Positions 46,213 to 55,105 of a stretch of 64,000 bases of DNA are shown here, piece by piece. How positions within the stretch are numbered: the stretch's first letter is position 1; the number at the start of each line of letters is the position of its first letter. The stretch lies in the NCBI GenBank assembly GCA_011390955.1, contig JAABRM010000026.1:32701-96700 (forward strand), in the 5' to 3' direction. A program made the position numbers and the translations under genes. The notes beneath the pieces were generated by a model. The model worked only from the letters and a program-made list of their open reading frames with translations, was not told the DNA's origin and made no database searches. The stretch comes from Oscillatoriales cyanobacterium (GTDB lineage: Bacteria; Cyanobacteriota; Cyanobacteriia; Cyanobacteriales; Laspinemataceae).

Positions 46213-46549
46213 AACTATGGAGCGATCGCCCGTTCGATCGCCCGTTCGATGGCCAAAATTGCGTCAGTTCTCAGAAATCAGACATTCTCAGGGATTGGCA
46301 ACTGCCCAAGTGACATATATTCTCTCAAAGATATTTTGGGAAAAATCCCGTGCAGTGGCATGATATTGATATTGGATGAGAGCAATCACCAATTGCGGAA
46401 ACCGATTGTGATGGGTTTTGCTTCCTTATCGATTGCAGACAGACTATCTTCCTGTGAAGCAAGTCATTTGTTTGCTTGAGCAAACGTCACATCACAATTT
46501 CCGGCTCACTTTGTTAATCCTGCCAAAAACGTTGATCTTGAGGAAAACT

Positions 46550-47038
46550 ATGGTAAAAAGATGTATCATGCTGGCTGTTGCCACGGTATTTTTCGCTTTT
46601 CAAGTGTTTGTCAATAGCGCTGCTGCGATTGAACTGTCTACCGAAGTGCGGACTTTGCCTCTGAATGCGACCGGGGATACGGTTGTTGTCACCGAAAAAG
46701 AAGTTGAGAAAGGCAAACGTCTATTTAATAATGTCTGCTCTCAATGCCATGGTGAAGGAATTACCAAGACCGACTTCAACGTGGGTCTCGATCTTGAATC
46801 TTTGGCCCTAGCGACCCCCCCGCGCAATAATATTGAATCGTTGATCGATTATATGAAAAATCCCACCAGCTATGATGGGGAGTATGATATTTCTGAAATC
46901 CACCCCAGCATGAAAAGTTCGGATATTTTCGCGGAAATGAGAAATCTGACTGAAGATGACCTCTATGCGATCGCCAGTTTCATGCTTGTAGAACCCAAAG
47001 TCAACGTCAAGTGGGGCGGTGGTAAAACCGTGCGTTAA
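46550..47038 (+). CDS. psbV: Cytochrome c550 (PSII extrinsic protein PsbV)
   Basis: A 162-residue precursor. The signal peptide (about 1-26, AAA before IELSTEV) directs export to the thylakoid lumen. The mature 136-residue protein carries CSQCH (63-67) for covalent heme and the downstream His in SEIHPSM as sixth ligand, so bis-His ligation is expected. It stabilises the Mn4CaO5 cluster of photosystem II. The ATG at 46550 has GAGG at suitable distance; upstream in-frame codons lack coding support. psbV2 lies 272 bases downstream. Confidence 0.97.
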   Translation: MVKRCIMLAVATVFFAFQVFVNSAAAIELSTEVRTLPLNATGDTVVVTEKEVEKGKRLFNNVCSQCHGEGITKTDFNVGLDLESLALATPPRNNIESLIDYMKNPTSYDGEYDISEIHPSMKSSDIFAEMRNLTEDDLYAIASFMLVEPKVNVKWGGGKTVR

Positions 47039-47187
47039 TTAACCCGGTTATGCGGAGATTCCGCAACTGGTTATGGGTAATTGTTAATGGCCGATGAGGG
47101 ATTAAAAATTTTTACCTCTGGGGAAAATGGTTGATTCTTTATGGTGATTAATAATTACCCAATTCTACCCAATTCACCGATAAAAAT

Positions 47188-47276
47188 AGGACTTACGCAA
47201 ATCTAGGATTTAATTACTATATATATTGCATGGTGGGCAATGCCCACCCTACATATAGATTAGCTGCGTAAGTCCT
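47188..47276. mobile_element. MITE with AGGACTTACGCA termini, copy A
   Basis: 89 bases bounded by AGGACTTACGCA and TGCGTAAGTCCT, with an internal GGTGGGCAATGCCCACC palindrome. Two more copies are at 52349-52436 and 54525-54612 with different cores. It lies between psbV and psbV2. Confidence 0.8.
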
Positions 47277-47310
47277 GAAAAACTCATTACAGATTTGCAA
47301 GTAATAAAAA

Positions 47311-47820
47311 ATGTGGCGTCTATATCAGTCTTTCTTCATGCGTAATTTTTTGATTCTTTTGGTAGCGATTTTAGGGGTAATGATTTGGATTCAACCCGCC
47401 CAGGCTGACTCGATTGAACCTTATCTGCGGCGATATTTACAAGTTACTGAACCTATACCCCTGAAAGTCAATGAACAAGGAGAAACTCGATTATTTTCTC
47501 CTAACCAACTTTCCGAAGGCAAAAGTCTGTTTTTAGAAAATTGTATGAATTGCCATGTGGGGGGTTCTAATTTACCTGTTCCCTCGGTGACATTATCAAT
47601 GGAAAACCTCAAAGGGGCAACCCCTCCACGGGATAATATCAATGCTTTAGTCGCCTATTTACGCCATCCGACTACTTACGATGGCATTGGGGAAAACTTC
47701 TGGTGTCGGGAAGTACCAGACACTTGGCTGTCTACAGAAAAATTGGAAAATTTATCGGCTTTTCTGCTCCGTTCCGCCGAAAAAGCTCCCGGATGGGGTT
47801 CTGACACTTTTGGCCTCTAA
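47311..47820 (+). CDS. psbV2: PsbV2, cytochrome c550-like protein
   Basis: A 169-residue precursor with a signal peptide (hydrophobic about 11-30, cleavage near AQA/DS). The heme motif is CMNCH, and RHPTTYDGIGENFWCREVPDTW aligns with the sixth-ligand region of PsbV but has Cys where PsbV has His. PsbV2 of Thermosynechococcus is known for a His/Cys heme. The role in or near photosystem II is not settled. The psbV-psbV2 order is the usual cyanobacterial one. A second ATG at 47338 is possible. Confidence 0.9.
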   Translation: MWRLYQSFFMRNFLILLVAILGVMIWIQPAQADSIEPYLRRYLQVTEPIPLKVNEQGETRLFSPNQLSEGKSLFLENCMNCHVGGSNLPVPSVTLSMENLKGATPPRDNINALVAYLRHPTTYDGIGENFWCREVPDTWLSTEKLENLSAFLLRSAEKAPGWGSDTFGL

Positions 47821-47873
47821 ATTTCCGATTCTGGGAAATCCGATCTAAATCTGATTCAGACTTATTTTAAGTT

Positions 47874-47906
47874 AATTCACCAAAATGCTTAATTGGTGAA
47901 TTTTTT
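47874..47906 (+). terminator. Terminator of psbV2
   Basis: AATTCACCAA (47874-47883) pairs perfectly with TTGGTGAATT (47893-47902), followed by a T run. Confidence 0.85.
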
Positions 47907-47942
47907 ATTGCTGAATTTTTTTCTGCCTTTGCTATCCGTCAA

Positions 47943-48992
47943 TTAGGATGATCCGGCATGGGTTTTGATTAATAATTCCGCTTGGCTGGAAAAGCGCACA
48001 CAGTTGCGTCCATCATGTTTGGCTTGATAAAGGGCTAAGTCCGCTTGATGCAATAGATCGTGGGGGGTAAAAGCATGAGCATCACTGGCGATCGCCCCTC
48101 CCAGACTAATCGTAATCGCAAGCTGTAAATCCGCCGAAACTTTAAACGGATAATCCGCGATCGCCTTGCGTAAAGATTCCCCATAATCTAGAACATTTTT
48201 GGGGTGAATTCCCTGGGTCACACAAACAATTTCTTCGCCTCCGTAACGATATACAGAACTATTAGGACGGACATTTGCCTGTAATCTTTGGGCTAAAAAT
48301 TTTAACACATAGTCGCCTATTTTGTGGCCATAATTGTCATTTACTCGCTTAAAATAATCCACGTCCATCATAAAAATACAAATATATCGATAGTGAATTT
48401 GATAACCATCTCTTTTTCCCACTTGTGCTAACAAATGAGGTAAACTTTGATCCAAGGCGCGACGGTTGAGTAACCCAGTCATGGCATCAGTCATGGATAA
48501 AGATTGTAACAGTTCATTCCTAACGTTTAGCTGTTTGTTAACCAGGTTTAATTTCTCATTCGTTGCCTTTAATTGCCGATTTAACCGAGAGATTCTTAAT
48601 CCAGCACGCACCCGGGCTTTAAGTTCATTGATATCGATGGGTTTACAGAGAAACTCATCAGCCCCGCTATCGAGTCCGGTGACGCGATCGCTCACTTCCT
48701 CCCGTCCCGTTAACAAAATAAAAAATGTTCCGTCTAACTGAGGGTCTGCCTTAATTTTTTGGCAAACCTCTAACCCATTTAATAAAGGCATCATCCAATC
48801 ACAAATAATCAAATCAGGATCGAATTTTTGGGCAATGACTATGCCTTCTTGTCCATTGTTGGCGACTTGGACTTGGTATTGTTCATCCTCCAATTTTTTT
48901 TTTAAAATAAGTCGAGTCGTTAACTCGTCATCAATAATGAGAATTTTGCAGATTTGCCCTGAATCTTGATTCGGTAGCATATTGATAGTCAC
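47943..48992 (-). CDS. Response regulator with GGDEF output domain
   Basis: A 349-residue PleD-like regulator. The receiver domain (about 15-130) has the acidic pair DD21-22, phospho-acceptor Asp65 in LIICDWMMP, Thr in LLTGREE and Lys in FLCKPID. A coiled coil (about 135-165) links to a GGDEF domain (about 170-335) with DAMTGLLNRRAL, MMDVDYFKRVND and the signature YGGEEI, where the last residue is I in place of F. There is no RxxD I-site. Cyclic di-GMP synthesis on phosphorylation is likely, although the GGEEI variant could lower activity. Its kinase is not adjacent. Confidence 0.88.
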   Translation of the reverse strand: MTINMLPNQDSGQICKILIIDDELTTRLILKKKLEDEQYQVQVANNGQEGIVIAQKFDPDLIICDWMMPLLNGLEVCQKIKADPQLDGTFFILLTGREEVSDRVTGLDSGADEFLCKPIDINELKARVRAGLRISRLNRQLKATNEKLNLVNKQLNVRNELLQSLSMTDAMTGLLNRRALDQSLPHLLAQVGKRDGYQIHYRYICIFMMDVDYFKRVNDNYGHKIGDYVLKFLAQRLQANVRPNSSVYRYGGEEIVCVTQGIHPKNVLDYGESLRKAIADYPFKVSADLQLAITISLGGAIASDAHAFTPHDLLHQADLALYQAKHDGRNCVRFSSQAELLIKTHAGSS

Positions 48993-49533
48993 GATTAAAT
49001 CCAGACATTAAACGTAAAAAATAAACACAAGACGATCGATTATCCCTTTGATCGATCGAAAAACGATCGGTTTTCTAGAAATTTTCAGCTTTATCTATAT
49101 TTATAACAGCTACTCAGCCCAATGACTGTGTAAAGAATGCCCTCAGCGATTCCCTGCGGAACGCTATGGGACTCTTTACGGGATCCGATGCGCGATCGCC
49201 CAGACTCTCCCATTGCGCCATGATTTTCCCCCATTGGTTACTGCCGCCGATTCTGTAGTTGTTGTGTGAGTTGTTTTTGTGGTAGCCTATTGCCCGTCAG
49301 GAGTCGAAAAGAATTTGTGATTCGCGAAATCGCCTACTTGCCAGCAGTCCGATCCTCAAAATCGTGTCCTGGGCAACGGATGATTCAGCCTTCCCGGGGA
49401 TCCCAAAGAGTTACGCCAAAAACTTGCTGGAGATACTCAGAAGATTTTAATCACGGGTCTAAGTTGTTGTCACCCTGACGATATACAATACGATTTGACA
49501 GATTTGTCTGTATTTATGAAGAGGAGAGCCACT
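48993..49533. other. 541-base gap upstream of petJ
   Basis: No gene is seen. Near 49130-49180 an inverted repeat GTAAAGA...TCTTTAC encloses AGCGATTCCCTGCGGAACGCT, a short palindrome of the kind found inside gifB and metX. The last 100 bases should hold the petJ promoter; ACAATACGATTTGACAG is near 49485. No metal-responsive site could be named. Confidence 0.4.
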
Positions 49534-49866
49534 TTGAAGAAACTATTATCAATTTTCTTGGTTGCGATCGCCGTCCTGACTGTAGCGTTCGTTCCTGCTG
49601 CCCAAGCTGCTGACACTGCCGCTGGCGCGAAAGTCTTTACCGCCAACTGCACCGCTTGCCACATGGGTGGGAACAACGTGGTCATGGCCCCCAAAACCCT
49701 GAAAAAAGATGCCTTGGAAAAGTACGGAATGTACTCCAAAGAAGCCATCATTACCCAGGTGACAAAAGGTAAAGGCGCCATGCCTGCATTTGCTGGTCGT
49801 TTGAGCGATACCGATCTCGAAAACGTCGCCGCCTACGTCCTCGCACAAGCTGATAAAGGCTGGTAA
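49534..49866 (+). CDS. petJ: Cytochrome c6
   Basis: From a TTG at 49534 a 110-residue precursor is encoded. GAGGAG seven bases upstream strongly supports this start ([15 protein letters not shown], the usual PetJ N-terminus); an ATG at 49516 would add six basic residues but has no Shine-Dalgarno. The signal peptide ends at AQA before [10 protein letters not shown]. The mature part has [11 protein letters not shown] (heme) and the Met ligand in [13 protein letters not shown]. It carries electrons from cytochrome b6f to photosystem I in the lumen. Its strong terminator is at 49940. Confidence 0.96.
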   Translation: MKKLLSIFLVAIAVLTVAFVPAAQAADTAAGAKVFTANCTACHMGGNNVVMAPKTLKKDALEKYGMYSKEAIITQVTKGKGAMPAFAGRLSDTDLENVAAYVLAQADKGW

Positions 49867-49939
49867 ACTTAAAAAAACTCGGCGTCGCCATCACTCAAAT
49901 TCTTTGAGCGGCTACTGCCTCAATGAATAAATCTGGAGA

Positions 49940-49977
49940 ACACCTCTAGACTCTTCACCGAGTCTAGAGGTGTTTTT
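49940..49977 (+). terminator. Terminator of petJ
   Basis: ACACCTCTAGACTC (49940-49953) and GAGTCTAGAGGTGT (49960-49973) form a perfect 14-base stem with a TTCACC loop and a T run. Confidence 0.95.
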
Positions 49978-50102
49978 ATGACCGCAAATCGCCGATCTTC
50001 CTCCGGTCACAGGAAAGGAATTCACATTAGCGCCAGCAAGACATCCGAGAATCAAATAGGTTATTGTAGGCAAAAAGCTTTCAGTAAAGAGGAAAAACCG
50101 CC

Positions 50103-50774
50103 GTGGTTCCCCTAAGAGATGAAAATCCAACAACTATTACGCCGTATATAACCTACGCAATAATTATCATCAATATATTGGTGTTTATTTTAGAACTGAG
50201 CTTACAACAGCAGGGTCAGTTAGAAGAATTTTTCCAAACCTGGGCAATGGTGCCGCAAGAGTTGACCGCCAAACCTGATGCGGAGTGGATTACTTTATTT
50301 TCTTCTCAATTTCTCCACGGGGGCTGGCTGCACCTCGGCGGAAATATGCTGTTTTTGTGGATTTTTGGCAATAATGTCGAAGATTGTTTGGGTCATATTA
50401 AATATTTGCTATTTTATTTAGCTTGTGGTGCTTTGGCCGCATTAGCCCACTGGTTTTTTTCGATGGATTCTGCGATTCCTTCTTTGGGTGCTTCGGGGGC
50501 GATCGCTGGCGTGATGGGTGCTTATATTATCAGATATCCTAAAGCCAAAATTGTCACCCTAATTCCGTTATATTTTATCTTTACAACCGTCAGAATTCCT
50601 GCTTTTTTATTCCTGGGTATTTGGTTTATTCAACAAGCTTTTTATAGCATTGCCAGCTTGCCTCAAACCAGCATTAGCGTCCCAGGAGGTGTGGCTTACT
50701 GGGCTCATGCCGGTGGCTTTATTTTTGGGGCTATCTTAGGCCCTTTGATGGGTTTATTCCGCGATGATAAATGA
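50103..50774 (+). CDS. Rhomboid-family intramembrane serine protease
   Basis: A 223-residue protein with six or seven membrane helices. The rhomboid landmarks are present: FLHGGWLHLGGNMLFLWIFG, the nucleophile in PSLGASGAIAGVMGAYI and the catalytic His in WAHAGGFIFG. It should cut membrane proteins within the bilayer. The start is GTG at 50103 with AAAGAGG about 10 bases upstream. It stands alone downstream of petJ; substrates are unknown. Confidence 0.92.
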   Translation: MVPLRDENPTTITPYITYAIIIINILVFILELSLQQQGQLEEFFQTWAMVPQELTAKPDAEWITLFSSQFLHGGWLHLGGNMLFLWIFGNNVEDCLGHIKYLLFYLACGALAALAHWFFSMDSAIPSLGASGAIAGVMGAYIIRYPKAKIVTLIPLYFIFTTVRIPAFLFLGIWFIQQAFYSIASLPQTSISVPGGVAYWAHAGGFIFGAILGPLMGLFRDDK

Positions 50775-50776
50775 AC

Positions 50777-50970
50777 TATAGTCATTTCTAATTAAAGATG
50801 CACTCATTTGGGGCGCAAGCCGAAGCGCCCCTACAATATCTATCTGCTGATTTGGCATCTGTAGCGCCCCTACAATATATTTTGATTTACTGTAGGGGCG
50901 CTTCGGCTTGCGCCCCTAGCAATGCTTGCGCCCCTAGATAGTTTTATTAATCTTAATTGAAATAAGTATA
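50777..50970. mobile_element. MITE with TATAGTCATTTC-type termini and GGGGCGCAAGC hairpins
   Basis: TATAGTCATTTCTAATTAA at the left and TTAATTGAAATAAGTATA at the right are imperfect inverted ends of the family seen at 21648 and 54847. Inside are three GGGGCGCAAG/CTTGCGCCCC-type hairpins. The left end begins two bases after the rhomboid stop. The rest of the gap to 51192 has no gene. Confidence 0.7.
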
Positions 50971-51192
50971 AGCTGAAAGTGAAATCGGTAATTAAATCGG
51001 TGAGCAAATAAGCAAAAATTGAGGCTAATCTCTCAATTATTACATAGCTGTAAACGAATGCTGGTGAGCATTGTCTAATCCAAGGTTCTACGGAGCAAAA
51101 TCCCTTGAATGCCTCTCTGGATGACGCTGCCAGCTATTTTTGGGTTGGGATATAATCATCAACAAGAATTACCAGAAAGTGGGGAACCGAAA

Positions 51193-52164
51193 ATGTCAGT
51201 AGAACTCACTGCCCAGACTTGCCCCGAAACCGTCGTGGAGCCGGACTGGGAACCCCCCATGCCCCCGACGGACTTGATTTTTGATGATGGAGAACCCTTG
51301 GAGACTAACCGCCACCGCATTGCCATGAACGTCCTGATCCGGTCATTGCAACAAGCTTGGAGCGATCGCAATGATTTCTATACGGGCGGCAATATGTTTA
51401 TTTACTACAGCAGCGAACAAGTTAGAAACAAAGATTTTCGCGGCCCTGATTTCTTTGCGGTCTTAGATGTAGATGGCACAAAGGAACGACAGGGTTGGGT
51501 GATCTGGTTTGAAGGGGGTCGCTACCCAGATGTAATTGTCGAGTTCATGTCCCCCAGTACCGCGAGAGTAGATCGAGGAATCAAAAAGGATATTTATCAG
51601 CAGGTTTTCCGCACCCCTGATTATTTTGTCTTTGACCCGTTTGAGCCAAATTCCTTACAGGGATGGCATTTGCAAGGTTCCCAGGGTTATCAGACCTTGG
51701 TGCCAAATGACCGAGGTTGGCTCTGGTGTGAGAGTTTAGGCTTTTGGCTGGGAACTTGGTCGGGAACTATCGACCGAGAGCAAGCCGTTTGGTTACGGTT
51801 TTACGATACCGAGGGCAATTTGGTGTTGCTACCGGAAGAGGCAGAACACCTTCATGCTGAGGCAGAACGCCAAAACGCTGAGGCAGAACGCCAAAACGCT
51901 GAGGCAGAACGCCAAAACGCTGAGGCAGAACGCCAAAACGCTGAGGAGGAACGCCAAAAGGCTGAGGAGGAACGCCAAAAGGCGGAACAAGCTCAACAAC
52001 TAGCTGAGGAGGAACGCCAAAAGGCGGAACAAGCTCAACAACTAGCTGAGGAGGAACGCCAAAAGGCGGAACAAGCTCAACAACTAGCTGAGGAGGAACG
52101 CCAACGGGCAGAACGTCTCGCGGAACGGTTGCGGGCGATCGGGCTAGATCCCGATAACCTTTAA
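51193..52164 (+). CDS. Uma2-family (DUF820) putative nuclease with coiled-coil tail, paralogue 1
   Basis: A 323-residue protein. Residues about 10-205 are the Uma2/DUF820 PD-(D/E)XK-like domain: FRGPDFFAVLDVDG, YPDVIVEFMSPSTARVDRGIKKDIYQ (Glu and Lys of the active site) and TPDYFVFDPFE. The tail (about 215-310) is a charged coiled coil built of five AEAERQN heptads and then three 14-residue AEQAQQLAEEERQK units, encoded by 21- and 42-base DNA repeats. It ends AERLRAIGLDPDNL. Uma2 proteins are very abundant in cyanobacteria and their substrates are unknown. The ATG at 51193 has GGGGAA upstream. Confidence 0.85.
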   Translation: MSVELTAQTCPETVVEPDWEPPMPPTDLIFDDGEPLETNRHRIAMNVLIRSLQQAWSDRNDFYTGGNMFIYYSSEQVRNKDFRGPDFFAVLDVDGTKERQGWVIWFEGGRYPDVIVEFMSPSTARVDRGIKKDIYQQVFRTPDYFVFDPFEPNSLQGWHLQGSQGYQTLVPNDRGWLWCESLGFWLGTWSGTIDREQAVWLRFYDTEGNLVLLPEEAEHLHAEAERQNAEAERQNAEAERQNAEAERQNAEEERQKAEEERQKAEQAQQLAEEERQKAEQAQQLAEEERQKAEQAQQLAEEERQRAERLAERLRAIGLDPDNL

Positions 52165-52348
52165 GGGAATTAGAAACCGGGTTTCCGATCCAAATATGAC
52201 GGTTAATTTGCCAAAATTGTCGCAGAAACCCGGTTTATTTTTTGGTTAGAGATAGGGGCGATCGCTTTCCCAAACCGCCCATCAATTGCCCAAAAAAAAG
52301 AAACAGGGTTTTTTTTAAAAAAACCCTGTTTCTATAGGAGATTATAGC

Positions 52349-52436
52349 AGGACTTACGCATAAACGCTATTCGTAGGGTGTTGTTCCGAGTGGTAACGCA
52401 CCAATACCTCATATATAGAGTCGTTGCGTAAGTCCT
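52349..52436. mobile_element. MITE with AGGACTTACGCA termini, copy B
   Basis: 88 bases between AGGACTTACGCA and TGCGTAAGTCCT; the core AAACGCTATTCGTAGGGTG is shared with copy C but not copy A. Confidence 0.85.
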
Positions 52437-52548
52437 ATATAGGTGCGATCGCGGTTATCGGAGAAATTAAGGCGCTACTATATAACAGCGATAATGAAGA
52501 TAATTAGACTAAAATCATTGTCAAATATTCTGGAAAGAGTCGTCAATT

Positions 52549-52839
52549 ATGCAGCGGGAAGAAGTATTGCGAATTTTGGGACAACACCAACAGGTATTAA
52601 AAGATTTTGGCGTCAAGTCCCTGGCGATATTTGGCTCTGTCGCTAGGGATGAAGCCAGACCAGATAGTGATGTGGATATTTTAGTAGAATTTGACGTGCC
52701 GGTGACATTTGACCTTTATATGGATGTGAAATTTTATCTAGAAGATCGTCTAGGGACGCGGGTAGATTTGGTGAGTGGACTAATGCTGAAACCCCTAATT
52801 CGATCTACAGTAGAACAGGAGGCAATTTATGTCTCGTAG
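52549..52839 (+). CDS. mntA: MntA-type nucleotidyltransferase antitoxin
   Basis: A 96-residue minimal nucleotidyltransferase. The motif [20 protein letters not shown] (GS-x10-DxD) is intact, with a third acidic residue in TRVDLVSG. MntA proteins block the partner HEPN toxin by adding AMP to a Tyr next to its active site. The gene overlaps hepT by 11 bases, so translation is coupled. GTCGTCAATT precedes the ATG without a strong Shine-Dalgarno. Confidence 0.9.
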   Translation: MQREEVLRILGQHQQVLKDFGVKSLAIFGSVARDEARPDSDVDILVEFDVPVTFDLYMDVKFYLEDRLGTRVDLVSGLMLKPLIRSTVEQEAIYVS

Positions 52840-53179
52840 TATTCGTTTGTATTTAGAAGATATTCTCACTTCTGGAGCCAAAGTCAAACGATACACTCAA
52901 GGAATGACTTTTGAAGATTTCCAAATTGACGATCGTACTTATGATGCCGTTGTACGGAATTTGCAGATTATCGGAGAAGCGGTTAAAAATATTCCTCAAG
53001 AAATGCGATCGAGATATCCAGAAGTTGAGTGGCGCAAAATTGCTGGATTGCGCGATATTTTAGCTCACGCTTACTTTAGCTTAGAAGACGAAACCCTCTG
53101 GGATATTGTGGAAACTAAAATAACCCCATTGCTGGAAGTGGTGCAGCGAATTCTAGAGACAGAGTTTGGGGATGAATAA
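52829..53179 (+). CDS. hepT: HepT-type HEPN ribonuclease toxin (DUF86)
   Basis: A 116-residue helical HEPN protein. RDILAHAYF gives the Rx4HxY motif: Arg and His for RNA cleavage and Tyr as the AMPylation site used by MntA. The family start [21 protein letters not shown] and [10 protein letters not shown] are typical. It overlaps mntA by 11 bases. The pair is flanked by two Uma2 paralogues. Confidence 0.9.
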   Translation: MSRSIRLYLEDILTSGAKVKRYTQGMTFEDFQIDDRTYDAVVRNLQIIGEAVKNIPQEMRSRYPEVEWRKIAGLRDILAHAYFSLEDETLWDIVETKITPLLEVVQRILETEFGDE

Positions 53180-53445
53180 AGGTAGAGAATTTAGAAAATT
53201 CCCGCCCGATCGTCAAATAAATATTGACCGAATATTATGAGATGAAGGTTAATCAAGGCAAGAAAACTCCTGAATATGAAGTAAGCGATCGCCTAGCTTG
53301 AGAGGAAAATCGCGATTTTTCGCTCTTAATTAGCCATTGATTTGAGAAGCCGTCCAAGCCGGAGGAGCCGCATCAATGGCGGCCAAATCTAAGAGGGTTG
53401 GCATATAATCATCAACAAGAATTACCAGAAAGTGGGGAGCCGAAA

Positions 53446-54375
53446 ATGTCAGTAGAACTCACTGCCCAGACTTGCCCGGACACCCCCGTGGAGCCGGACT
53501 GGGAACCCCCCATGCCGCCGACGGACTTGATTTTTGATGATGGAGAACCCTTGGAGAGTAACCGCCACCGCATCGCGATGAATGTCCTCATCCGGTCATT
53601 GCAACAAGTTTGGCGCGATCGCAATGACTTCTTTACTGGGGGCAATATGTTCGTTTATTACAGTAGCGACCAAGCCATGAACAAAGATTTCCGAGGACCG
53701 GATTTCTTTGCGGTATTGGATGTAGATGGCACCAAAGAGCGACAGGGTTGGGTAGTGTGGCTGGAAGCGGGACGCTACCCTGATGTCATTGTGGAGCTAA
53801 TGTCGCCGAGTACCGCTCGCATAGATAAAGGAAAGAAAAAGGATCTGTATCAGCGGACGTTTCGGACGCCAGATTACTTTGTATTTGACCCGTTTGAAGC
53901 CAACGCCTTTCAAGGATGGCATTTGGATGGTTCAGGACGTTATCAGCTTTTACAGCCGAACGATCGCGGATGGCTGTGGTGTGAGACCTTGGGCTTTTGG
54001 CTGGGAACCTGGGAAGGAACCATCGACCGAGAGACGGCAGTTTGGTTACGGTTTTACGATACCGAAGGCAATTTGGTGTTGTTACCGGAAGAGGCAGAAC
54101 GCCTTCATGCTGAACAAGCTCAACAATTCGCGGAACAAGTTCAACAGCTTGCCGAGGCAGAACGCCAAAAAGCGGAACAAGCTCAACAGCTTGCTGAGGC
54201 AGAACGCCAAAAAGCGGAACAAGCTCAACAGCTTGCTGAGGCAGAACGCCAAAAAGCCGAACAAGCTCAACAGCTTGCTGAGGCAGAACGCCAAAAAGCT
54301 GAGGCAGAACGCCAGCGGGCAGAACGTCTTGCTGAACGGTTGCGGGCGATCGGGCTAGATCCCGATAACCTTTAA
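53446..54375 (+). CDS. Uma2-family (DUF820) putative nuclease with coiled-coil tail, paralogue 2
   Basis: A 309-residue paralogue of the gene at 51193. The two are near-identical in the N-terminal domain (FRGPDFFAVLDVDG, VIVELMSPSTARIDKGKKKDLYQ, TPDYFVFDPFEANAFQGW) and in about 45 bases upstream of the start. The tail differs: four copies of the 14-residue unit AEQAQQLAEAERQK (42-base repeats) instead of the mixed 7/14-residue units. It ends AERLRAIGLDPDNL. GGGGAG six bases before the ATG supports the start. A third, degraded tail is at 54998-55105. Confidence 0.85.
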   Translation: MSVELTAQTCPDTPVEPDWEPPMPPTDLIFDDGEPLESNRHRIAMNVLIRSLQQVWRDRNDFFTGGNMFVYYSSDQAMNKDFRGPDFFAVLDVDGTKERQGWVVWLEAGRYPDVIVELMSPSTARIDKGKKKDLYQRTFRTPDYFVFDPFEANAFQGWHLDGSGRYQLLQPNDRGWLWCETLGFWLGTWEGTIDRETAVWLRFYDTEGNLVLLPEEAERLHAEQAQQFAEQVQQLAEAERQKAEQAQQLAEAERQKAEQAQQLAEAERQKAEQAQQLAEAERQKAEAERQRAERLAERLRAIGLDPDNL

Positions 54376-54524
54376 CAATAAGAGCCGATCGCTCCCGCGA
54401 ATCGCGCAAACTGGATCCCGAAGGGGCGATCGCACTTTCCCTTCTGCCTCAAAATTGTCCAGAAACAAAGAAACCCGGTTTCTTGTCTGCTCGGCTTGGG
54501 CGATCGCCCCAACTTGAGAATTAT

Positions 54525-54612
54525 AGGACTTACGCATAAACGCTATCCGTAGGGTGTTGTTCCGAGCAGTAACGCACCAATACACCATATATAGACTACT
54601 TGCGTAAGTCCT
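54525..54612. mobile_element. MITE with AGGACTTACGCA termini, copy C
   Basis: 88 bases, nearly identical to copy B. Both lie about 150-190 bases downstream of a Uma2 gene, which suggests they were duplicated with it. Confidence 0.85.
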
Positions 54613-54667
54613 AAATTAAATAAGAAGGCGATCGCGATCGGGAAAGTACCTATTCCCAATAGCAGGA

Positions 54668-54856
54668 CTAAGAACTAATAGCAAGAACCTTTGCCAGGGC
54701 AATTTGTCGCTCACAATAAGCTGGATTAACTCTATAGTTTCCTTCTTCATCACGGAGAGCTACTGCGGGACACATCTTACATATTGATCTAGCAGAACAA
54801 TTCGGATTACATCCACTGATAACTAAATTTTCCTGTGCTTGTATATTATAGTAATT
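54668..54856 (-). pseudogene. Cys-rich C-terminal fragment, possibly of a radical SAM/SPASM protein
   Basis: A 62-codon open frame on the minus strand without a start codon, closed upstream by TGA inside the MITE end. The sequence has SGCNPNCSARSICKMCPAV and a later NPAYCERQIALAKVL, a cysteine spacing reminiscent of the C-terminal SPASM region of peptide-modifying radical SAM enzymes. It is cut off by the element at 54847. The assignment is tentative. Confidence 0.35.
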
Positions 54857-54984
54857 TCAATTAAGATTGATATAACTATGTAGGGGCGCAATGCTTGCGC
54901 CCCTACAATATATGTTCATTTGCTGTAGGGGCGCAATGCTTGCGCCCCTGATGTTTTATGTCAATCACAATTGAAATTACTATA
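54847..54984. mobile_element. MITE with TATAGTAATTTCAATT termini
   Basis: TATAGTAATTTCAATT (54847-54862) is complementary to AATTGAAATTACTATA (54969-54984), perfect over 16 bases. The core has two GGGGCGCAATGCTTGCGCCCC hairpins. Gene fragments lie directly on both sides. Confidence 0.85.
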
Positions 54985-54997
54985 TTAACTAACTGTT

Positions 54998-55105
54998 GCC
55001 AAGCATCAGCGACGGACTCGTGCCGAACAAGCGGAGCTAAAAGCTGCACTTCTAGCCGAAAAACTCCGCGCAATGGGTATTGACCCCGATGCTGAATCGG
55101 AGTAA
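54998..55105 (+). pseudogene. Uma2 C-terminal remnant
   Basis: A 35-codon frame ending in TAA at 55103-55105 encodes RTRAEQAELKAALLAEKL then RAMGIDPDAESE, clearly the end of a Uma2 coiled-coil tail (compare AERLRAIGLDPDNL). The rest of the gene is missing; a MITE ends 13 bases upstream. Confidence 0.75.

Noticed and set aside
46168..46479. 103-codon ORF after accD
   Set aside because: It starts in the hairpin, has no family resemblance or ribosome site, and overlaps the psbV leader.
49266..49478. 70-codon ORF upstream of petJ
   Set aside because: No ribosome site or domain, and it covers the likely petJ promoter region.
53786..54409. 207-codon ORF antisense to the second Uma2 gene, rich in repeated LFGVLPQQAVELV
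   Set aside because: It is the reverse reading of the coiled-coil DNA repeats.
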